Part shown: positions 8,591 through 16,409 of the stretch, in pieces
Layout of the letters: every line of letters begins with the position of its first letter
Numbering within the stretch: the stretch's first letter is position 1
NCBI GenBank assembly: GCA_964654285.1
Contig: CAZZJC010000003.1
Location: 62,001 to 126,000, forward strand
Direction of reading: 5' to 3'
Source of the DNA: BJHQ01 sp964654285
Lineage (GTDB): Bacteria > Planctomycetota > UBA11346
DNA: 64,000 bases
Made by a program: the position numbers and the translations under genes
Notes under the pieces: generated by a model
What the model was told of the DNA's origin: nothing
The model's input: only the letters and a program-made list of their open reading frames with translations
The model's database searches: none

Positions 8591-9673
8591 ATGGACGCGA
8601 TGACCTCCGCCGAACGGCTCAGCGCCGCCATCGCCGGTCAACCGGTCGATCGCCTGCCCTGGAGTCCCTTCCTGGCCTATTTCTGGGAGGCGCAGCCAGA
8701 GGCTCGACGGAATCGAGGTCAGTTGGATTTCCTGCGTGAAGTGGGCGCCGATCCCCTCTGGCGCGGGGCCCCCTGCCCGGTGCGGGCGATCGTCGATGGG
8801 ATCGAGATCAGCGAAATCAAGGACCCGACGAGCATCCGGACTGAGACCCGGACGCCGGTCGGCAACCTGCACACCCGGCACCAGCTGAGCGGTCCCGGCG
8901 GAACCTGGTTCCTGGTCGAACATGCCTTGAAGACCGTCGCGGATTTCCGCACCCGGCGCTGGATCGAGGAGCACACCCGGTTCGAGGTCGACCTCAGCCC
9001 GGTGGACCAGCACTTCGCCGGCGACGGCCGCGAGGGCCTGTCGATCGGCATGCTGCTGCCACGCGGGAAGACGGCCTTCCAGTCGCTGGTCGAGACCCTG
9101 GTCGGAACCGAGGAACTGGCCTACGCCCTGGCCGACTTCCCGGACGAGGTCGAGGCGCTGTATGCGGTGATGGTGGAAAATGACCTGCGTGCGGCACGTC
9201 TGGCGGTTGCAGGTCCGTACCGCCATTTCATCACCTGGGAGGACAGTTCGACCCAGAACTATTCTCCGGCCCAATACCGCCGCTATATCGCCCCCGAGAT
9301 CGCCAGTCTGTGCGGGATCCTGCACGATCAGGGGAAACACTACATCCAGCACGCCTGCGGCCATGTGAAGGCCCTGCTGCCCACGATGCTCGCCAGCGGG
9401 GTGACGGCGGTGGAAAGCCTGTCGCCGCGCCCGACTGGAAATGTCAGCCTGGCTGAAGCGCGTTCAGCCTTGGGCTCCAAGGTCGGCATCATCGGCGGCA
9501 TCGAACTGACCGAGTTCCTGCGCCGACCGCTGCCGGAATTCCGCGCGTATGTCGAACAGGTCATCGCCGACGGGGCCGGCGGTCCGTTCGTCCTCGCCAA
9601 CAGCGATTCCTGCCCACCCGGCGTGGCGGTCGAGAAGTTCCGCCTGGTTGGCGACATCGTACGGGCTCGGTGA
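8591..9673 (+). CDS. uroporphyrinogen-decarboxylase-like (MtaA/CmuA-type) methyltransferase family protein
   Basis: 360 residues, the typical URO-D superfamily length. The start is fixed by AGGAG at 8579-8583, 7 bases upstream; the longer open frame before it is not used. The protein keeps HACGH (about residues 254-258) and a distal Cys in LANSDSCPPG (about 340). This gives the H-x-C-Xn-C zinc set of methylcobamide-dependent methyltransferases rather than true haem-pathway HemE. No corrinoid protein is encoded nearby. It is first in a three-gene cassette with a Gfo/Idh dehydrogenase and a sugar epimerase, which suggests a part in catabolism of a methylated or modified sugar. That role is inferred. 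Confidence 0.78.
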   Translation: MDAMTSAERLSAAIAGQPVDRLPWSPFLAYFWEAQPEARRNRGQLDFLREVGADPLWRGAPCPVRAIVDGIEISEIKDPTSIRTETRTPVGNLHTRHQLSGPGGTWFLVEHALKTVADFRTRRWIEEHTRFEVDLSPVDQHFAGDGREGLSIGMLLPRGKTAFQSLVETLVGTEELAYALADFPDEVEALYAVMVENDLRAARLAVAGPYRHFITWEDSSTQNYSPAQYRRYIAPEIASLCGILHDQGKHYIQHACGHVKALLPTMLASGVTAVESLSPRPTGNVSLAEARSALGSKVGIIGGIELTEFLRRPLPEFRAYVEQVIADGAGGPFVLANSDSCPPGVAVEKFRLVGDIVRAR

Positions 9674-9734
9674 TCAGCGGCTCCTTCCTTTCCCAGGTTT
9701 TCCAGGTCACCATTCCTTCCAAGGAGCCCCCTTC

Positions 9735-10757
9735 ATGATCCGCACCATCCTGCTCGTCGGCTGCGGCGGCATGGGCCGCGCCTGGCTGAAGGCCATCGGC
9801 GAGAACCCCCGGGTGAAGCTCGCGGGCGTGGTCGATGTGCGGCTGGAGGCCGCCCAGGCCGCCGCCAGGGATTTCGGGCTTTCGCCGGACCTGGCCTTCA
9901 CCGGCCTGCGCCAGGCGATCACCACCGTGCGGCCGGACTTCGTCTGCGACATCACCATCCCCGAGGCGCATTGCCCGACCACGGTCACTGCGTTGAAGAT
10001 GGGAGTGCCGGTGCTGGGCGAAAAACCGCTCGCCGCATCCATGGCCCAGGCGCGCAGGATGCTGAAGACCTCGGAGCAGACCAAGACCCTGTACGCGGTC
10101 AGCCAATCGCGGCGCTACAACGCCATCCACCGCACGTTTGCCGATCTGGTGCGCAGCGGAGCGATCGGCAGGCCGACCACGATCAACTGCGACTTCTATA
10201 TCGGGGCGCATTTCGGCGGCTTCCGCGACAGCATGGATTCGCCGCTGATCCTCGACATGGCGATCCATCATTTCGATCTCTGCCGCATGATCACCGCCGC
10301 CGATCCGGTGGCGGTGTACGCGCACGAGTTCAATCCCGCCGGATCGTGGTACCAGGGCAAGGTCGCCGCCTCGGTCATCTTCGAGATGAGCGACGGCCTG
10401 GTCTTCACCTACCGGGGAAGCTGGTGCGCCGAAGGCTGCCATACCTCGTGGAATGGCGATTGGCGGGTGGTCGGCGATCACGGCACCCTGCTCTATGCCG
10501 GGGACCAGCCCCCGCGCGGGCAGCGCGTGAAGCCCGGCGGGAAAACCGGGTTCCACAACGAACTCGAAGAAATCCCCGTCACCGTGGCACCGCTCAAGGA
10601 CACCGAGATCCGTGGAGCATTACAGGAGTTCCTCAACGCGCTCGACGGAGGTCCGAAACCGCAGGGCGAGGTCCACGACAACATCAAGAGCCTGGCCATG
10701 GTGTTCGCGGCGATCGCAAGTTCCCGTTCCGGCCGGCGCATTCCGGTGAAATGCTGA
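9735..10757 (+). CDS. Gfo/Idh/MocA family NAD(P)-dependent oxidoreductase
   Basis: 340 residues. The start is set by AAGGAG at 9721-9726. The N-terminal Rossmann motif is LLVGCGGMGRAW, the family EKP motif is LGEKPLAAS (about residue 97), and the C-terminal substrate domain carries the catalytic-type His in MAIHHFDLCRM. Members oxidise or reduce sugars, inositols and their derivatives with a nicotinamide cofactor in the cytoplasm. It lies 61 bases after the URO-D-like gene and 42 bases before a TIM-barrel isomerase, so all three are probably one operon. Substrate unknown. Confidence 0.88.
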   Translation: MIRTILLVGCGGMGRAWLKAIGENPRVKLAGVVDVRLEAAQAAARDFGLSPDLAFTGLRQAITTVRPDFVCDITIPEAHCPTTVTALKMGVPVLGEKPLAASMAQARRMLKTSEQTKTLYAVSQSRRYNAIHRTFADLVRSGAIGRPTTINCDFYIGAHFGGFRDSMDSPLILDMAIHHFDLCRMITAADPVAVYAHEFNPAGSWYQGKVAASVIFEMSDGLVFTYRGSWCAEGCHTSWNGDWRVVGDHGTLLYAGDQPPRGQRVKPGGKTGFHNELEEIPVTVAPLKDTEIRGALQEFLNALDGGPKPQGEVHDNIKSLAMVFAAIASSRSGRRIPVKC

Positions 10758-10799
10758 CGCCACCCCTCTGACCAGTTCCCTACCGCCCAAGGACAACCC

Positions 10800-11708
10800 A
10801 TGCCCAGCAACGCCCCCGCTCCGCAGGAAACCATCCGCATCGGCACCCTGGCCAATGCCGGACCCAACACCGCGAACTACCTGCGGCAGATCCTGCCGCA
10901 CGGATTCGAGAGCTTCAGCCTGACCTTCTGGCAGAGCACCAACGGCCTCGACCTCGCGCGCCTGGCCGACGAGGTCAAAACCACCCTGGCCGGCAGCGGG
11001 GCGGTGATCTCGTCGCTCGGCGTGTTCGGCAATCCGCTCGGCGACCAGCCCAAGGACCAGGAGACCCGCGACGCCTGGAAGCAATGCATCTCAGCGGCAA
11101 GGCTGTTCGGCTGCGACATCGTGGCCGGCTTCGCCGGGCGCCTGGTCAACCAGCCGATCGAGAAGTCGATGCCGGCATTCACCCGCTTCTTCGGCGAACT
11201 CGGCCGTTTCGCCGCCGACCAGGGCGTGCGCATCGCCTTCGAGAACTGCGACATGGGCGGCACCTGGGGCTGGGGCGACTGGAACCTCGCGCACGCGCCC
11301 GACGCGTGGGAAATGATGTTCAATGCCGTGCCCCGCGAAAACCTGGGTCTGGAATGGGAACCCTGCCACCAGCTCAACAGCCTCATCGACCCCCTGCCGC
11401 AACTGCGCAAATGGGCGAAGAAGGTCTTCCATGTCCACGGCAAGGACGCGACCGTGCAATGGGACGTGATCCGCACCAAGGGCATCCGCGGCAACACGCC
11501 CTGGGTCCATCACCGCACGCCCGGCTTCGGCGACAGCAACTGGACCGAGATCATCAGCATCCTGCGGCAGAACGGGTTCACGGGATCGATCGACATCGAG
11601 GGCTGGCACGATCCGGTCTACCGCAAGGACCTGGAGATGACCGGCCAGGTCCACGCCCTGAACTACCTGAAGAACTGCCGCACCACCTACATCCCCAATC
11701 CGGTCTGA
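10800..11708 (+). CDS. sugar phosphate isomerase/epimerase (xylose-isomerase-like TIM barrel)
   Basis: 302 residues, the normal size for AP-endonuclease-2/IolE-type isomerases. Metal-site segments are in the expected order: RIAFENCDMGG (first Glu), NLGLEWEPCHQLN (Glu/Asp and His region), FHVHGKDATV (His) and SIDIEGWHDPV (last Glu). The family interconverts keto-sugars or inosose derivatives using a divalent metal. It is the third gene of the cassette beginning at 8591. Right after its stop codon the sequence enters the 101-bp copy of the post-stop repeat. Confidence 0.85.
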   Translation: MPSNAPAPQETIRIGTLANAGPNTANYLRQILPHGFESFSLTFWQSTNGLDLARLADEVKTTLAGSGAVISSLGVFGNPLGDQPKDQETRDAWKQCISAARLFGCDIVAGFAGRLVNQPIEKSMPAFTRFFGELGRFAADQGVRIAFENCDMGGTWGWGDWNLAHAPDAWEMMFNAVPRENLGLEWEPCHQLNSLIDPLPQLRKWAKKVFHVHGKDATVQWDVIRTKGIRGNTPWVHHRTPGFGDSNWTEIISILRQNGFTGSIDIEGWHDPVYRKDLEMTGQVHALNYLKNCRTTYIPNPV

Positions 11709-11711
11709 ACC

Positions 11712-11812
11712 GAAAAATCGCAAGAGCGTCCCATCTGCTGCGTTGGTCGTCAGTCATGTGGCGCTGCCACACGCCTTCCTCCCGCCTTGCATCTGGGGCC
11801 CTCTTGCGATTT
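11712..11812 (+). repeat. post-stop repeat, short copy A
   Basis: Begins 3 bases after the epimerase stop codon with GAAAAATCGCAAGAGCG and ends with the inverted partner CTCTTGCGATTT, giving imperfect terminal inverted repeats of about 25 bases. Both ends and the flanking CCATCTGC..GCGTTGGTCGTC and CCTTCCTCCCGCCT blocks match copy B at 14728-14927. The ~95-base centre of copy B is absent, so this looks like an internally deleted copy. Confidence 0.75.
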
Positions 11813-11871
11813 GTGCAGGGAATTGTTGATGTGGTGGTTTCGATGATGGCCGGTGAGGTCAACGTTATTCA

Positions 11872-12006
11872 GGATTCACCAACAGGTTGACGATGGTGCC
11901 TGGATCGGCGGGCCTCGGCCCGCACGAATTTCCGGTTGTTACCTGTGGATCAATCTCTCGCGGCCATCGGAACCGTACCTGGGTTCGTCAACCTGTTGGT
12001 GAATCC
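11872..12006. repeat. TIR element, copy 2 (MITE-like)
   Basis: 135 bp with perfect 21-bp terminal inverted repeats (GGATTCACCAACAGG at the left end; the complement from 11986). The interior matches copy 1 at 8104-8237 in direct orientation. The two copies bracket the whole URO-D/Gfo-Idh/epimerase cassette. No transposase is nearby. Confidence 0.82.
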
Positions 12007-12178
12007 TCAGTAAAAGCGGGAAAGGCCGATCTGATCGCCTCACCCGATTGGTACTTGCAGGAAAGTCGCCAAACCGTCTACCCGTGCCAGCTTGCCGAAA
12101 GAGGCCGACCATTGCGTCGCCCCGAGTCTGGACCGGGTCGGCCATTGGTGCAGGACCGGGGTCGACTAGGGTCCGCGC

Positions 12179-14725
12179 ATGCTCAAGGGACTGCGCGCCG
12201 TCGACGCCACCACCATCGCCCGCCTGTGCGGGACTGACCGCACCCTGCTCATGCGCATCGGTGCGCTGCTCAACGCGAAGCTCGCCTTCACCGCGCTCGC
12301 GCTCGAACGCTGCGCCTCCGACGCGGCGGCGAAGAAGGTCGCCCTCGACCGCCGGTTGAAGGACGCCGACGACCTCGCCTTCTGCGCCCTGGTGGCCGAA
12401 CACGCGGCTGACGGCAGTGGTCTGATCCTGGCCGGGGTCGATCAGGAAGTCGAACCCGGCTGGCGCGTGGTCGCGCTCGAGGATGAGATCGGCAATCCCC
12501 TGCTGGCGGCGGAAGTCGCCGCGACGGAGCGATCCGAGGCGGAAGCCGCGAAGGCGGCCGAAGCCGATCTGGTGCTGCCGACCGCCGGATCACCCCAGCA
12601 ACTGCTCGCCCACCTGCCCGGATCCCTGCGCGGCCCGGTCGAGGGCCTGTTCGCGGCCCGCGCCGACGATCAGCGTGCCGCCGCGCTGGAGCAGCTGCGC
12701 TACGCCGCGCCGCCGCTGGCGGTCGTGGGCGAGCTCATGCCGCTGCTCCTGGCCGATGGAGCCGAACTGGTGCGCGAGCGCGCGATCGGCCTGCTCGCCG
12801 CCGCCGGAGCCGGGGTCGCGGTGGTCGATCTCGTGCGCGCCTTGCAACGCCGCGATGACGAGGCTGTCGACCGCCTGGCCGAATCGGTGGCGCACCTGCC
12901 GGCGATCCAGCAGGACCTGGTGGTGGCGGCCGCCGTATCGACCGCCGCGCGCGGCCTGGCCTCGCCTGCCCTGGTGCGGCTGTGCACCCGCCTGGCGCGC
13001 CACCTCGCGGCGCATCCCACCCTCGACCGCCTGATCGAACTCCTGCTGCCGACCCGCCTCGGCCTGCTCGACCTGGTGCGGGCGCTGCAGGACCACGACG
13101 CGGCGCGGGTCGGCGCGATCCTCGCGAACCGCCTCGGATCCGGGGCCGAAGCCGATGCCGCGCTCATCGTCCTCCTGGCCCGGCCCGGCGTCCCTGCCGG
13201 CGGCGACGATCGCAGCCGCCTGCTCGAACGCGGGATCGCCCTCCTGCTGGCCCCCGACGCCGAACCGCGCAACCGCATGGGCCTGGCGGCGGCGCTGCAG
13301 CGCCTGGGCGGCGATCCCGCTGCGCGGACCATCCTGGTCGAACGCCTGGTGGCTGCCGCGCCCGGTTTCGGCAAGGCCTTCGACACCAGCGTCTATTGGC
13401 TGGTGGCCGAACTCTGCCGCGAGGGCGCGCTCGCCGGCGCACCCGCCCAGACCCTGGCGGAAGCGCTGCGCACCCTCCTGCGCCAGGCCCCGGGGCCGCA
13501 CCTCATCGCGCTGCTGGAACAGCAGCTTCCGGGCCTCATCCCGGCCGACGATCAGACCCGTGGCCTGCTCGTCGAGCCGATGGTCGAGGCCACCGCCCGC
13601 TTCATGGGCGGACGCATCGACGATCTGGTCTCCGCCTGCCTGACCGCGATCGGTCCGGCCGCCATCGAGCCGTTGTGGCGGATCGCCGAGGAGAGCCCGC
13701 GCGCCCCCCTGCGCCGCTTCGCCCTGGCCGAGCTGCCCGGATTGATCCTGCGCGCCGGGGCGCCGGCGCATCCGCCGGCCTGCGACCGCCTGCTGTCCGG
13801 CTTGACCCGGGCCGGCGATGGCGCGGAGCGCGGGCTGCTTGTCGCCGGAGCGGCGCGGCTCGCCAACGCCGATGCCGACCGGCTGCGCCGTTGCGACGAG
13901 GCGTTGGGCACGCTCGGCCGCTGGGGCATCGAGGCCGCCGGCCAGGTCGCCGCCGCCCAGGCCCTGCCTGCCGCCCGGCGGGCGGCCCTGGTCGACCACC
14001 TGCTCGCGGAACTGGGCACCGAGGTGCCCGACGTGCCGACCACCACCCAGACCGACGCCGCCACCGGCGAGGTCACCTTCATCCTCGACGACCGTCTGAG
14101 CATCCACACCGAGGACGTGCCGCGCATCCTCGCCAGCCTGCTCCTCGTCGCGCGATCGCCGCACTGCGGCGACGACCTGCGCCGGAAGCTGGTCGATCGC
14201 CTGTGCCGGCAATGGCGCGAGGTGTCGAGCTGGCGCACGATCTGGGGCCCGGGCAACGTGGGCGAGCTCGCCCGCGTCCTCGGCGCGATGGCCGAGCATC
14301 CCGACTTCCCCGGCCCCCTGCGCCTCGCGGTGTGCGAGGCGCTCCTGCCACGCCAGGACCAGCTCCTGGTCGCGCGTACGCTCGCCCGCGCCTTCACCGC
14401 CGGCGACGGCGCCTACCTGTCCGCCCTCGCCGGCAAGGCCGCCGCCCGCCTCATCGCCCGCGCGGCGGAAGGCGCCTACGCCGACGACGAGTTCGAGGAG
14501 CTGGCCGAGACCCTGGTCGACTTCCTCGCCATCCCCCACCTCGGCCCCGACGCCGACCGCGTGCGCCGCCGCCTCGCCGACGCCATCGTGCCCTACCGCG
14601 CCCACTGCGGCAGCCGCGCCCGCACCAAGCTCCGCTACCTGATGCCCGAGCTGCCGCCCGACGTGCGCGAACGCCTGGAATGGGCGGCCTTGCCGGCGCC
14701 GATGCCGAGCGGGCCGGTGGAATGA
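12179..14725 (+). CDS. large HEAT-like alpha-solenoid protein of unknown function
   Basis: 848 residues with no signal peptide or membrane segment. It is very rich in Ala, Leu and Arg. From about residue 140 it consists of repeated amphipathic helix pairs, e.g. ALEQLRYAAPPLAVVGELMPLL and RERAIGLLAAAGAGVAVVDLVRAL. This is the look of HEAT/ARM scaffolds that bind proteins or nucleic acid. The N-terminal ~120 residues are a separate, more charged region. There is no recognisable catalytic motif. It lies alone between two repeat-bearing gaps. Function cannot be assigned, and the start is uncertain because no strong ribosome site precedes it. Confidence 0.65.
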   Translation: MLKGLRAVDATTIARLCGTDRTLLMRIGALLNAKLAFTALALERCASDAAAKKVALDRRLKDADDLAFCALVAEHAADGSGLILAGVDQEVEPGWRVVALEDEIGNPLLAAEVAATERSEAEAAKAAEADLVLPTAGSPQQLLAHLPGSLRGPVEGLFAARADDQRAAALEQLRYAAPPLAVVGELMPLLLADGAELVRERAIGLLAAAGAGVAVVDLVRALQRRDDEAVDRLAESVAHLPAIQQDLVVAAAVSTAARGLASPALVRLCTRLARHLAAHPTLDRLIELLLPTRLGLLDLVRALQDHDAARVGAILANRLGSGAEADAALIVLLARPGVPAGGDDRSRLLERGIALLLAPDAEPRNRMGLAAALQRLGGDPAARTILVERLVAAAPGFGKAFDTSVYWLVAELCREGALAGAPAQTLAEALRTLLRQAPGPHLIALLEQQLPGLIPADDQTRGLLVEPMVEATARFMGGRIDDLVSACLTAIGPAAIEPLWRIAEESPRAPLRRFALAELPGLILRAGAPAHPPACDRLLSGLTRAGDGAERGLLVAGAARLANADADRLRRCDEALGTLGRWGIEAAGQVAAAQALPAARRAALVDHLLAELGTEVPDVPTTTQTDAATGEVTFILDDRLSIHTEDVPRILASLLLVARSPHCGDDLRRKLVDRLCRQWREVSSWRTIWGPGNVGELARVLGAMAEHPDFPGPLRLAVCEALLPRQDQLLVARTLARAFTAGDGAYLSALAGKAAARLIARAAEGAYADDEFEELAETLVDFLAIPHLGPDADRVRRRLADAIVPYRAHCGSRARTKLRYLMPELPPDVRERLEWAALPAPMPSGPVE

Positions 14726-15055
14726 GCGAAAAATCGCCATTGCACCCCATCTGCGGCGTTGGTCGTCGACTCTCTGCATCAGGTCAGGTGTTTTCAACGT
14801 CCTCGATCCGTGCTGGGCATCTGATCGTACATACTGGCCAAGCAACCGCGGGGCCACACCTGTCCTGACGCCGCGCTGCCCAACACCTTCCTCCCGCCTG
14901 GCATCTGGGGCACACTTGCGATTTTTCATTTGGCCATCTTGGGTTTTCCCTCGGAGATTGAGAACAAGCACAAAGCCAAACTGTGTCCGCATCTGGGCTG
15001 CTCCGCAGCGTCGCTTCCATTGATCCGCGCAGGTCCGAACCAGACTCGTCCCCCC
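14726..15055. other. 330-base noncoding gap filled mostly by a repeat
   Basis: No gene. About 200 of the 330 bases are the long copy B of the post-stop repeat. The rest leads to the FAH-family start at 15056. An open frame continues upstream of that start through the repeat but shows no family similarity. Confidence 0.6.
14728..14927 (+). repeat. post-stop repeat, long copy B
   Basis: 200 bp starting 3 bases after the HEAT-gene stop codon. The ends are GAAAAATCGC..CCCCATCTGC and its imperfect complement (GCATCTGGGG..GCGATTTTTC), about 27 bases each. The left arm (TGCACCCCATCTGC) and the inner block GTCCTGACGCCGCGCTGCCC are shared with copy C near 26040-26199. The ends are shared with copy A. 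Confidence 0.78.
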
Positions 15056-15934
15056 ATGCGTCTCGTCAGTTTCGGTGCCCCCGGTGAAGAACAGGCCGGG
15101 GCGATCGTCGAGGGTTCCATCGTCCCGCTGGGCGAACTCGGGTTCGACGGCACGGTGCGCGCGCTTCTCGCCTCGGGTCGCCTGGCGGAGCTGAGCGCGC
15201 GCGCGGCGACCTGCGGTCCGGGCGGGATCGCCTTGGATTCCGTGCGTCTGGGGCCGCCGGTCGTGGATCCGGGCAAGATCATCTGCGTCGGGCTCAACTA
15301 CCACGGGCATGCGGCGGAGCAGAAGGCCCCCCTGCCGGAACGGCCGCTGCTGTTCGCCAAGGCGCCCACCGCGCTGACCGGCTGCGCGGACGCGATCGTC
15401 ATCCCGGATCCCGCCTGCGGGCCCGACTACGAGGTCGAGCTCGTGGCGGTGATCGGCAGGCGCGGCCGCAACATCGGGGAATCCCAGGCGATGCGCCATG
15501 TCGCCGGCTTCATGGTCGGCAACGACGTGTCCGCCCGGCGCTGGCAGAAGCAGGACGGGCAGTGGTTCCGCGCCAAGTCGAGCGACACCTTCATGCCCTG
15601 CGGCCCGTGGCTGACCACGCGCGAGGAGGTCGGCGACCATCGCGGCCTGCGCCTCACCACGACCATCGCCGGCGCGGTGCTCCAGGATGCGCTGGCGAGC
15701 GACCTCATCTTCGACCTGCCCGCGATCATCGCCTATGCCAGCCGGTCGATGACCCTGGAACCGGGCGACCTGATCAGCACCGGCACGCCGGCCGGGGTGG
15801 GCTGCTACCGCGATCCCATCCGTTTCCTGCAGCCGGGCGAGGTGGTGGAATGCGCCATCGCGAGTGCGTCCTGCGACCTGGGCCGGCTCGCGAATCCCGT
15901 GGCCGGTCCAACCGCAACCCCGGCGGGAAGCTGA
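15056..15934 (+). CDS. fumarylacetoacetate hydrolase (FAH) family protein
   Basis: 292 residues, the standard length for the FAH/2-hydroxyhepta-2,4-diene-dioate isomerase group. Motifs are KIICVGLNYHGHA, the metal-binding DYEVELVAVIG and the family segments MVGNDVSARRWQ, GDLISTGTPAGVG. The enzymes use Mg2+ or Mn2+ to cleave or decarboxylate 2-oxo acids such as oxaloacetate, acylpyruvates or sugar-derived keto-deoxy acids. The start chosen is where family similarity begins (MRLVSF). It heads a tight run of four genes up to 18463, although those neighbours do not reveal a pathway. Confidence 0.85.
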   Translation: MRLVSFGAPGEEQAGAIVEGSIVPLGELGFDGTVRALLASGRLAELSARAATCGPGGIALDSVRLGPPVVDPGKIICVGLNYHGHAAEQKAPLPERPLLFAKAPTALTGCADAIVIPDPACGPDYEVELVAVIGRRGRNIGESQAMRHVAGFMVGNDVSARRWQKQDGQWFRAKSSDTFMPCGPWLTTREEVGDHRGLRLTTTIAGAVLQDALASDLIFDLPAIIAYASRSMTLEPGDLISTGTPAGVGCYRDPIRFLQPGEVVECAIASASCDLGRLANPVAGPTATPAGS

Positions 15935-15935
15935 C

Positions 15936-16409
15936 ATGGGCCGCGCCCGGATCATCGTCTCGCTCCTGCTCCTGGGCTTCGGCGCCCTGGTCGCCTGGCC
16001 GCTGGTGCGGACCAGCGTAACCCACCATTCGGTGCCGGGCGAGATCCTCGACGTGCTGCTGCTGCCGCAGGGACGCGATCAGGTGAAGGTGCGGGTGGCC
16101 TACGAGTTCCAGCTGCCCAACCACGACATGACCATCGCCTGGACCCAGGCCGACGCGCGCTTCCGGCCGGTGGCCGATCCGGTCCTGAACCGCGATGATG
16201 CCGAACGGATGCTCGCCAGCCTGTACTACGACGATGAGCGCCGCAAACGCCGGCCGATCACCGTCTATTATCGCCCGAACCAGCCGCAGGAGTCCGCGTT
16301 CTTCCTCAGTCCCGCCGCCGGGGCCGGCACCACCCGGCATCCCCTCGGCCTCGTCCTCGCCACCGTGGGCCTGCTGGGACTGCTGTTCCATTCCCGCGAA
16401 AGGAACTGA
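15936..16409 (+). CDS. DUF3592-like small membrane protein
   Basis: 157 residues with one hydrophobic segment at each end (about 5-22 and 133-150) around an extracytoplasmic beta-rich loop. The loop has the DUF3592 pattern: VPGEILDV, then VRVAYEFQLPN and later ITVYYRPNQPQES. The function of the family is unknown. It begins one base after the FAH stop, and the next start is adjacent to its own stop, so it is part of an operon. Confidence 0.65.
   Translation: MGRARIIVSLLLLGFGALVAWPLVRTSVTHHSVPGEILDVLLLPQGRDQVKVRVAYEFQLPNHDMTIAWTQADARFRPVADPVLNRDDAERMLASLYYDDERRKRRPITVYYRPNQPQESAFFLSPAAGAGTTRHPLGLVLATVGLLGLLFHSRERN

Larger units (their letters stand above)
11709..12178. other. 470-base noncoding region carrying two repeat elements
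   Basis: No gene can be supported. It holds the short copy of the post-stop repeat (11712-11812) and copy 2 of the ~135 bp TIR element (11872-12006). About 170 bases of unassigned sequence then lead into the HEAT-like gene. Confidence 0.6.

Noticed and set aside
14930..15055. N-terminal extension of the FAH-family protein through the repeat
   Set aside because: The extra 42 residues have no similarity to the family, which begins at the chosen Met, and partly overlap repeat-adjacent DNA.
12590..15955. Open minus-strand frame of more than 1100 codons opposite the HEAT-like and FAH-family genes
   Set aside because: It crosses a repeat and several real genes, is low in complexity (Gly/Ala/Arg/Gln rich) and matches no family. 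Such frames arise from high GC at third codon positions.
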